A program made the position numbers and the translations under genes. DNA of 5,012 nucleotides from an uncultured bacterium. Its GTDB lineage: Bacteria > Planctomycetota > Phycisphaerae > Phycisphaerales > SM1A02. The stretch spans positions 1 through 5,012 of the forward strand of contig CAJACJ010000431.1 of NCBI GenBank assembly GCA_903938205.1, in the 5' to 3' direction. The notes beneath the pieces were generated by a model. It was not told the origin of the DNA, ran no database searches, and saw nothing but the letters and a program-made list of their open reading frames with translations. Of this stretch, positions 1 through 5,012 are shown piece by piece (position 1 is the stretch's first letter; every line of letters starts with the position of its first letter).

Positions 1-3000
1 CCGACAAGCGTCGTTCCATTGACTGACCGCATGGACTCTGGAAAAATATCGCCGTCGCTTCCCGCGCCTTGGTCCATCAGCACCACGATTGGTCCATCAA
101 TCAAACGCGTTGGATAGGGCTCAATGCGACCCTCGCGCGGAACGGTGTACGCCCACGGCTTGCGTGAAAGTTTTTCCACCAACAATGAACTGATGTAGCC
201 GCCGCCATTTTCGCGTATGTCCACCAACAAGCCTTTGCGATCGGTCTGCGGATAAAAAGTTCGCATGAATGAAATCAAGCCGTCGGAATCCATGTCAGGC
301 AAATGAATGTAGGCAAGTTTTCCACCTGACAATGTGTCAACCAATTTTCGATTGTGCTCCACCCAATCGAAGTAACGTAGTGAGTGGTCGCTTGAAGGCA
401 GCGTGACCTCGATCACGTTTGCATTTTTTCCGCTGGCCGAATCCGCGATCATCAACTGCACATCTTTGCCACCCTTGTCCACAAGCAACTCCGCTGGATC
501 TTTCTTGGCATCCAACTTCTTGCCATCGATGGCCACTAGAAACTGCCCCGCTTTCACTTGGCGAAATGGTTTTGCCAAAGGACTTTCCGCGCCGCCGATT
601 GCTGAAAAATCAGGCAAAATGCGCGCAATTTTCCATCCGCCGTCGGCTTGCTCCAAGTCAACGCCAAGCGAGCCAACGGACACGGACGCAGTGTCTGAAA
701 AATCATCACCACCAGAAACATAGGCGTGACTGTTGCGTAGCTCCGACATCAACTCGCCAATCACGTCGTTCAACTCAGCGCGCGAACCAACTCGATCAAC
801 AAGTGGGCGATAGCGATCGCGCATGCCCGCCCAGTCAACGCCATTCATGTCCTCGCGCCAAAAGAAATCGCGTTGCAAGCGCCATGCCTCCTCGAACATT
901 TGCTTCCACTCAGCTTTAGGATTCACAGGAACAGTGAGATCCTTGGTGTCAATGGTTTCGGGTTCGCCACCACTGGCATCAATACTCAGAAGCGCCGAAC
1001 CATCCCATGCCACAACAATCGCGCCCGTTGGATCCATGGTCCACACCTCAACCTCACTTGGAAAGAGTGGCGTTGTTTTTTCCTTGATCAAATCAAAGTG
1101 CTCAACTTTAATTCCACCTTGACCCAAGGTTGGAGTCGGCCACTTCTCATCAAGCACGCCGGTGAGTGGCCGCCGTCCAAGCAATACTCCGCCAGCGATT
1201 GATTCGAAGCCTTCAAAATCACCGGGCTGAATTGGCAACACGCTGACTCGGTTGGATATGTCCGCGGTCTCCACCTCATCAGGAATTTCGCTATTCAGTT
1301 TCGCCAATTCGCTGCTCTTTTCTCGCTCTTTTGCAGCAGATTCGGTTTCAGTTCCCACAGCCTCCGACGGTGGAATGACGCCATGAAATCCCTCGGTCGT
1401 GGCCGCTTCGGAATCATCTGACTCCTCCGCTTCGCTTGGAGACGCGCCAACCTGATTGTCTTGCGCATCATGGGGTTCCTTCAACAACGCGCCCAAACCT
1501 TCCCACGCTTTTAAATCCATTCCAAATTGCGCGGCTTCAATTCGAAGCGGCGGCGGAAACTTTGCGTACAACGGAATAACACACACTTGCGTTGTGTGCA
1601 GATTTGCAAAATTCAACTCCGCGTGATCAGGCGTGGGATTCATGTGGCGATCGGAAAGAAAATACAAGTAGAAATTGGCGGGGTCCCAGCGCGGCGCGTA
1701 ATCATTGGTCATGCCTTCGCCAATGGACGTGTTCACACCGCTCTTGAGATTTCGAATCACAATCTGCTGCATGCCGTTGGCAAGCGGCCGCGCCCATGCC
1801 AGAGATTTGGAATCAGGACTAAATCGATAATCTGAAATGGGTCCATTGGTGGACGAGTCGACCTCCACGGACGTCTTGGATTGAATATCCAGCACGCGCA
1901 AAAAACCGGTCTTGGTGCTCCACGCCAAATGCTTCCCATCCAAACTGGCCACCAATGGGTAAATCCATGAGTCGCTGCTTTCCACTTTTGTCTCGTCAAA
2001 TGCGAGCAGGTCAACTGGCTTGTCTTGGTTCTTCGCGTCGTCGGGGTCCACGCTCAAGTGATGCGTCATGATGTCAGATTGACCGTTAATGTCGCTGACA
2101 TACGCAACTTCATTGGAGCCAATCCACGCAACATCGCGCTCGCGGCTTTCGCTGCGATTTGGAAATTGCAAAGGCGTTGTCATGGAACTGCCGTTCATTG
2201 GATCAACCGAAATCACTGTCACTTCGCCGCGCGATTCAATGGCCAATCGTTCGCCGCCAGGAGACAGCGAAAGTCCGCTCGCGTTCTCCATGACCGATTC
2301 AAAGCGTGGTCGACTCTGCAAGCGATCGCCAATCAGGCGAATATCAAGCGCCTGCATTGCGTTGTTGGTGGTATCAAAGGAAATAATTTCTCCGCCGCGC
2401 GCAAACACAATCAAACTGCCGTCACTGGCGCAATCAGCACTGGCCCAACGCGGCTCAAGATCCGCCGCGGTGAAAAATGTGCGCTGCGTGCGCTCGCCAC
2501 CTTGGGCGTTCACGCTCCACAGATTCATCACACCCGCGGTGTCGGCCAAAAACCACACGCGACCACCAACCCACATCGGGAACAATTCATTCTCTGGAGT
2601 CTTGGTCAACTGCGCGAATGATTTTCCGTCCGCGCTTGCCAACCACATGTCGGGCGCGGTGCCGCCGCGATAGCCCTTCCAATGCCAACTTTCATTTGAC
2701 CAGCGCGTGAACACCATTTGTCCAGTGACAGGATTGATGGAAACCAAACTGGCCTCGCCAATATTCAACGGCGTCGCGGGTCCACCTAGAACAGGCACTT
2801 GCCACAGTTCCATGCGCCCCAGCGGATTGGTTCGCGCCGATCGAAAGATGACAGATTGATTGTCAGGCGTGAAGGCCAGCGGTTGCTCGCTGGAGTCGTG
2901 AAAGGTCAAGCGCTTGGGCGAGCCGCCTGTGATTGGCATGACGTAGATTTCTGGATTACCGTCATAATCCGCGGCAAATGCGAGTATTTTTCCATCTGGA

Positions 3001-3317
3001 GAAATCACCGGCCAACTTTCGCCACCAGCGCCGCTGGTTAAGCGCGCGGCTTCGTACGGAGCGGTACCGCTGATTTTTGTCGTCCACAAATCGCGGTCGG
3101 CCACAAAGACAAGTCGATCGCCATGAATTGCAGGGTGCGACAAGTAGCCGCGACCGGGCGCGTCGGCGAGCATGGGTGGCGCCTTGCCATCACTTAAGGC
3201 TGGCGATTTTGCATCAACGACTGGTGCTATGGCTAGTGCAACAGATTCCGCAGCACGCGTGAAAGAGGATGCAATGAAAATCAATCCAACCATGAACGAT
3301 ACAAAAGTGCGTGACAT
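1..3317 (-). CDS. Tricorn-type serine protease (peptidase S41 family), exported, C-terminus cut by window edge
   Basis: The reading frame is open from an ATG at 3315-3317 to the left edge (1105 codons plus 2 nt) without stop or frameshift. Residues 1-23 look like a Sec signal peptide (Arg3, hydrophobic 5-19, likely cleavage after Ala22 or Ala23), so the enzyme probably acts in the periplasm or outside. Propeller repeats of the TolB/PD40 kind follow, e.g. residues 101-140 with SPDGK then YVMPITGG, and LSPGGERLAIESRGEV near 350. An acidic linker spans about 614-689. The C1 helical domain starts near 798 (WKQMFEEAWRLQRDFFW) and ends at NSHAYV, giving catalytic Ser863-His864. A PDZ domain covers about 880-965. 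The C2 domain contains ENGGG (1036-1040, oxyanion region) and GAGSDGD with Ser1087 as nucleophile. The Ser863-Ser1087 spacing of 224 is close to the 220 of archaeal tricorn (Ser745-Ser965). The last catalytic residue (Glu1023 in tricorn) would lie outside the window. Family function: degradation of oligopeptides or unfolded proteins; the substrate here is unknown. The ATG has only a weak A-rich AGAAAG upstream; Met9 would shorten the signal peptide and has no better site. Confidence 0.93.
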   Translation of the reverse strand, partial: MSRTFVSFMVGLIFIASSFTRAAESVALAIAPVVDAKSPALSDGKAPPMLADAPGRGYLSHPAIHGDRLVFVADRDLWTTKISGTAPYEAARLTSGAGGESWPVISPDGKILAFAADYDGNPEIYVMPITGGSPKRLTFHDSSEQPLAFTPDNQSVIFRSARTNPLGRMELWQVPVLGGPATPLNIGEASLVSINPVTGQMVFTRWSNESWHWKGYRGGTAPDMWLASADGKSFAQLTKTPENELFPMWVGGRVWFLADTAGVMNLWSVNAQGGERTQRTFFTAADLEPRWASADCASDGSLIVFARGGEIISFDTTNNAMQALDIRLIGDRLQSRPRFESVMENASGLSLSPGGERLAIESRGEVTVISVDPMNGSSMTTPLQFPNRSESRERDVAWIGSNEVAYVSDINGQSDIMTHHLSVDPDDAKNQDKPVDLLAFDETKVESSDSWIYPLVASLDGKHLAWSTKTGFLRVLDIQSKTSVEVDSSTNGPISDYRFSPDSKSLAWARPLANGMQQIVIRNLKSGVNTSIGEGMTNDYAPRWDPANFYLYFLSDRHMNPTPDHAELNFANLHTTQVCVIPLYAKFPPPLRIEAAQFGMDLKAWEGLGALLKEPHDAQDNQVGASPSEAEESDDSEAATTEGFHGVIPPSEAVGTETESAAKEREKSSELAKLNSEIPDEVETADISNRVSVLPIQPGDFEGFESIAGGVLLGRRPLTGVLDEKWPTPTLGQGGIKVEHFDLIKEKTTPLFPSEVEVWTMDPTGAIVVAWDGSALLSIDASGGEPETIDTKDLTVPVNPKAEWKQMFEEAWRLQRDFFWREDMNGVDWAGMRDRYRPLVDRVGSRAELNDVIGELMSELRNSHAYVSGGDDFSDTASVSVGSLGVDLEQADGGWKIARILPDFSAIGGAESPLAKPFRQVKAGQFLVAIDGKKLDAKKDPAELLVDKGGKDVQLMIADSASGKNANVIEVTLPSSDHSLRYFDWVEHNRKLVDTLSGGKLAYIHLPDMDSDGLISFMRTFYPQTDRKGLLVDIRENGGGYISSLLVEKLSRKPWAYTVPREGRIEPYPTRLIDGPIVVLMDQGAGSDGDIFPESMRSVNGTTLV
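1251..1478 (-). other. Acidic low-complexity linker encoded within the tricorn-like protease
   Basis: Residues 614-689 of the protease contain 21 Asp/Glu against 4 Lys/Arg, with many Ser, Ala, Thr and Pro and no propeller-repeat pattern. The segment sits just before NRVSVLPIQPGDF (from Asn689), which resembles the conserved NRV-LP-PPG stretch that opens the last propeller section before C1 in tricorn homologues. It is in frame and its codon use resembles the flanks, so I read it as a disordered linker or insertion in a variable position, not as sequence damage. Confidence 0.6.
3250..3317 (-). other. Sec signal peptide coding segment of the tricorn-like protease
   Basis: The N-terminus has a short positively charged start (MSRT), a hydrophobic core FVSFMVGLIFIASSF, and a Thr-Arg-Ala-Ala-Glu cleavage region that fits signal peptidase I (small residues at -3 and -1 with cleavage after Ala22). 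There is no Cys after the core, so it is not a lipoprotein signal. Archaeal tricorn is cytosolic, so this predicts a different compartment for the bacterial enzyme. Confidence 0.75.
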
Positions 3318-3333
3318 GTATTTTTCTTTCTGT

Positions 3334-3375
3334 TTCAATTTCACAAATGCCAGTTTAAAATTCAATTTCAATTTC
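3334..3375. repeat. Three copies of TTCAATTTC in the fbp-protease intergenic gap
   Basis: The nonamer TTCAATTTC occurs exactly at 3334-3342, 3361-3369 and 3367-3375; the last two overlap by three bases. On the coding (minus) strand it reads GAAATTGAA. It lies 17-58 bases upstream of the protease start codon, where a promoter or operator would be expected. The surroundings are strongly AT-rich, so chance or simple-sequence drift is a fair alternative. Confidence 0.4.
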
Positions 3376-3380
3376 TAAAC
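3353..3380. promoter_or_regulatory. AT-rich imperfect inverted repeat between fbp and the protease gene
   Basis: GTTTAAAATT (3353-3362) can pair with AATTTCTAAAC (3370-3380) with one bulged base at 3375, leaving a 7-base loop. The arms are almost all A/T. On the minus strand no T-run follows, so it does not look like an intrinsic terminator for fbp. It could be an operator or part of a promoter for the protease gene. I cannot place a convincing -35/-10 pair in this 94-bp gap. Confidence 0.3.
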
Positions 3381-3411
3381 TCGAAACGCATGCAATCCAG
3401 CGAAACAATTT

Positions 3412-4524
3412 TCATCGCTTCACGCCATGGGCGATGCGCATGACATGATCCACCTCATCCGGCGAACCCATGACCAGCGGAGTGCGCTCATGTAATTGCT
3501 TTGGCACCACGTTCATGGTGCGCTGCGAACCCGTTGTGCTTTTGCCGCCGGCCTGCTCTATTAAAAAACTCATTGGGTTGGCCTCATACAACAGGCGCAA
3601 TTTTCCTGACGGATGTTTCTTGGTTGGCGGATACAGGAACACGCCGCCATTGACAAGCGTGCGATGCACATCCGCCACCATGCTGCCGATGTAGCGGCTT
3701 GAATAGTTATTGCGGTGCGTCCATGCAACATAGTCGCGGTAGCCCTTTGGAAAGCCCTCTAGGTTCGCCTCATTCACTGAATACACCTTGTTTGCCGCAG
3801 GAATTTGCAAATCCCGCTTGACCAACAGGAAACTGCCAACGCTGGTGTCCAGCTCAAACATGTGCGTGCCGTGACCGGTGGTCAACATGAACACGGTGCT
3901 TGATCCATACAACACATAGCCCGCGGCGATCTGCTCCGCACCACGCTGACACACGGTCTCCATGGCGCCAGGAATGTTGGGATCATTTTTAAGAACGGTG
4001 AAGATGGTTCCCACTCCAACGGCGGTGTCCAAATTGCTGGATCCGTCAAGCGGATCAAACAGCACACAATATTTTCCACCCTCGCTGCCCTTGCGCAAAA
4101 TAGTTGGCTCGTGATCCTCTTCACTTCCAAGAACGGCAATGGATGATCTTGAACCAAGCACGCGCATGATGACTTCGTTTGAAATAACATCCATGCGAAT
4201 CTGCGCCTCACCTTGCACATTGGTCGCACCCTCTTGACCGATCACGCCTTGCAAGCGCACATGTCGAACTTTAAAAGCGATAATTTTTGCGGCGAGTGAA
4301 ATGGCGGAAATGATCCAACTCAGTTCGCCCGTTGCACTCGGGTATAAACGCTCTTCTTCAAGAATAAAACTTTGAAGACTGACCAAATTGTCGGTCACCA
4401 CATCCTTGCGCTTGGCTTGCGCGCGCACGGACTTCTTCACCTTGGAAACACCACGGGCAACCAACTTGGATTTACGCTTTTTCACGGGCTTTGATTTGGT
4501 TTTATTCATCTTGGCGGCGGGCAT
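3412..4524 (-). CDS. fbp: Fructose-1,6-bisphosphatase class I
   Basis: A 370-residue cytosolic enzyme that hydrolyses fructose 1,6-bisphosphate to fructose 6-phosphate and phosphate in gluconeogenesis or a Calvin-type cycle. The class I signature FDPLDGSSNLD is at 156-166 (metal ligands Asp157 and Asp160), the other metal ligands match Glu135-Glu136 and Glu314 in LRLLYEANPM, and the substrate-binding SRYIGSMVADVHRTL is present. Residues corresponding to the AMP site of the pig enzyme also appear (TGELS at 65-69; Lys151-Tyr152), so allosteric AMP inhibition may be kept. The catalytic fold begins near residue 47. Residues 1-40 are an extra basic tail with 17 Lys/Arg and no Asp/Glu, making the protein about 35-40 residues longer than usual. 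The start is chosen because GGAG lies 7 bases upstream; Met6 has no such site. The protease gene follows 94 bases downstream on the same strand; the thiolase gene is divergent. Confidence 0.97.
   Translation of the reverse strand: MPAAKMNKTKSKPVKKRKSKLVARGVSKVKKSVRAQAKRKDVVTDNLVSLQSFILEEERLYPSATGELSWIISAISLAAKIIAFKVRHVRLQGVIGQEGATNVQGEAQIRMDVISNEVIMRVLGSRSSIAVLGSEEDHEPTILRKGSEGGKYCVLFDPLDGSSNLDTAVGVGTIFTVLKNDPNIPGAMETVCQRGAEQIAAGYVLYGSSTVFMLTTGHGTHMFELDTSVGSFLLVKRDLQIPAANKVYSVNEANLEGFPKGYRDYVAWTHRNNYSSRYIGSMVADVHRTLVNGGVFLYPPTKKHPSGKLRLLYEANPMSFLIEQAGGKSTTGSQRTMNVVPKQLHERTPLVMGSPDEVDHVMRIAHGVKR
4405..4524 (-). other. Basic N-terminal extension of FBPase
   Basis: The first 40 residues contain 17 Lys/Arg, no acidic residue, and clusters such as KKRK (15-18), KVKK (28-31) and KRK (38-40). 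They precede the normal class I N-terminus (NLVSLQSFILEEERL from residue 46). The tail lacks a hydrophobic stretch, so it is not an export signal. Nucleic-acid, polyphosphate or membrane-surface binding is conceivable, but nothing in the window demonstrates it. Confidence 0.7.
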
Positions 4525-4531
4525 GCATTGA

Positions 4532-4535
4532 CTCC
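4532..4535 (-). promoter_or_regulatory. Shine-Dalgarno site of fbp
   Basis: GGAG on the minus strand ends 7 bases before the ATG at 4522-4524. This supports that start over the in-frame Met6 codon at 4507-4509, and so supports the long basic tail being translated. Confidence 0.75.
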
Positions 4536-4538
4536 ATA

Positions 4539-4558
4539 TGGGGCAAGAACAAGCCCCA
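4539..4558 (-). promoter_or_regulatory. Small hairpin in the fbp 5' leader
   Basis: TGGGGC (4539-4544) and GCCCCA (4553-4558) form a 6-bp GC-rich perfect stem around an 8-base loop, ending 3 bases upstream of the fbp Shine-Dalgarno. If fbp transcription starts further upstream it would fold in the mRNA leader and could affect ribosome access. In DNA it could equally be a protein-binding inverted repeat. The stem is short, so chance is possible. Confidence 0.35.
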
Positions 4559-4673
4559 AACTCAGGCTACCATCCGCCTCCCAACATGTGCGCGATTGGC
4601 GCGTTGCATGCTGGCGTAATTGGCAGCGCTTGAATCACACTTCTCGCAACGCACATCACCCACTCACTTTCTT

Positions 4674-4678
4674 AGGAG
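4674..4678 (+). promoter_or_regulatory. Shine-Dalgarno site of the thiolase gene
   Basis: AGGAG lies 6 bases upstream of the ATG at 4685-4687, an ideal spacing that fixes this start. Confidence 0.85.
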
Positions 4679-4684
4679 CACTTT

Positions 4685-5012
4685 ATGAACCATCCCGTCA
4701 TCCTTGCCGCGCGTCGCACACCGATTGGAAAGTTTGGCGGCTCGCTGGCCAAAGTTCCCTCGCCGCAACTTGGCGCCTTTGCAATTGCCGCCGCGCTTGC
4801 CGATGTGCCAGCCGCGAAAGCAGGCATTGAGGAATGCGTGATGGGTTGCGTGCTGCAAGCGGGCGTGGGACAAAATCCAGCACGTCAAGCCGGCTTGAAA
4901 GCTGGGTTGCCCGACACGCTCAACGCAACAACTGTGAACAAAGTTTGCGGCTCTGGTTTGCAAGCTGTTATGCAAATGGCGGCCAGCATTAAGGCCGGCG
5001 ACATTCAATGCG
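4685..5012 (+). CDS. Thiolase / acetyl-CoA C-acetyltransferase, N-terminal part (cut by window edge)
   Basis: 109 codons plus one base are visible. The protein opens with VILAARRTPIGKFGGSL (residues 5-21), the usual thiolase N-terminus, and carries VCGSGLQAV at 87-95 with the acyl-accepting catalytic Cys88, the same position as in the biosynthetic thiolases AtoB and PhaA (88-89). PARQAGLKAG (65-74) is the typical segment before it. The family condenses two acetyl-CoA to acetoacetyl-CoA, or runs the thiolytic reverse in fatty-acid oxidation; full-length members have about 390 residues, so roughly 280 lie beyond the right edge, including the C-terminal catalytic His and second Cys. The start is set by a strong AGGAG six bases upstream. 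The short N-terminus and Cys88 favour the acetyl-CoA acetyltransferase type, but direction and pathway (polyhydroxyalkanoate, isoprenoid or beta-oxidation) cannot be decided without the downstream genes. Confidence 0.93.
   Translation, partial: MNHPVILAARRTPIGKFGGSLAKVPSPQLGAFAIAAALADVPAAKAGIEECVMGCVLQAGVGQNPARQAGLKAGLPDTLNATTVNKVCGSGLQAVMQMAASIKAGDIQC

Larger units (their letters stand above)
4525..4684. promoter_or_regulatory. Divergent intergenic region between fbp and the thiolase gene
   Basis: These 160 bases separate two start codons facing away from each other, so promoters for both genes are expected here. Apart from the hairpin at 4539-4558 and the two ribosome-binding sites, I see no confident -35/-10 pair, riboswitch or terminator. 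The centre (about 4590-4632) is GC-rich with small palindromes (GCATGC, AGCGCT). Confidence 0.5.

Noticed and set aside
403..1279. Several open frames of 63-166 codons overlapping positions 403-1279 on both strands
   Set aside because: All overlap the C1/PDZ/C2 coding part of the protease and show no recognisable family or ribosome-binding site.
2025..2673. Two long open frames (198 and 194 codons) on the plus strand
   Set aside because: They lie wholly antisense to the tricorn-like protease, whose domains and catalytic motifs are unmistakable. Their translations look like shadow proteins (no domain pattern) and have no good ribosome-binding site.
3318..3411. Intrinsic terminator after fbp
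   Set aside because: The only inverted repeat is A/T-rich and is not followed by a T-run on the minus strand.
3882..4229. 115-codon open frame on the minus strand in another frame of fbp
   Set aside because: It covers the FBPase active-site coding region, so it is a frame shadow of a well-conserved gene.
4502..4537. 11-residue upstream ORF (MESMHARRQDE) overlapping the fbp start in another frame
   Set aside because: Its ATG overlaps the fbp Shine-Dalgarno itself, so it has no ribosome-binding site of its own; probably chance.
4664..5008. 114-codon open frame on the minus strand opposite the thiolase
   Set aside because: The plus strand encodes clear thiolase motifs with a strong AGGAG site; the antisense frame has no recognisable content.
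1..5012. Mobile element, CRISPR array, tRNA/rRNA or a novel defence system
   Set aside because: No transposase, spaced direct repeats, tRNA-like cloverleaf or unknown gene cluster is visible; nearly all sequence is explained by three known-family genes.

Overview
This is an ordinary bacterial chromosomal window of three protein-coding genes, two of them cut by the window edges. Bacterial-type Shine-Dalgarno sites (GGAG, AGGAG), a Sec signal peptide and tight spacing indicate a bacterium. Base composition is intermediate, close to even GC by eye. An exported bacterial tricorn-like protease together with a class I fructose-1,6-bisphosphatase carrying a Lys-rich tail would fit the Planctomycetes/Phycisphaerae or a related environmental lineage. 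That is only an impression from gene style, and the window has no RNA gene or other phylogenetic marker to confirm it.

Layout. Positions 1-3317 (minus strand) hold the first 1105 codons of a tricorn-type S41 serine protease: signal peptide, beta-propeller repeats, an acidic linker, the C1 helical domain with its Ser-His pair, a PDZ domain, and the C2 domain with the nucleophilic serine. The C-terminus lies beyond the left edge. Positions 3318-3411 form an AT-rich intergenic gap with repeated TTCAATTTC units and an imperfect inverted repeat. Positions 3412-4524 (minus) hold a complete fructose-1,6-bisphosphatase gene (fbp) with an unusual 40-residue basic N-terminal tail. Positions 4525-4684 form a divergent intergenic region with a small hairpin near the fbp ribosome-binding site. 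From 4685 (plus strand) to the right edge runs the start of a thiolase (acetyl-CoA acetyltransferase family) gene.

How the genes relate. fbp and the protease gene share a strand with a 94-bp gap, so co-transcription is possible but not shown. The thiolase is divergent from fbp. fbp is a gluconeogenesis/central carbon gene, the thiolase handles acetyl-CoA/acetoacetyl-CoA, and the protease acts on peptides outside the cytoplasm. No common pathway is evident. I found no mobile element, CRISPR array, tRNA, rRNA or defence-like system. The points worth a second look are modest: the acidic linker and export signal of the protease, the basic tail of the FBPase, and the two structured intergenic regions.
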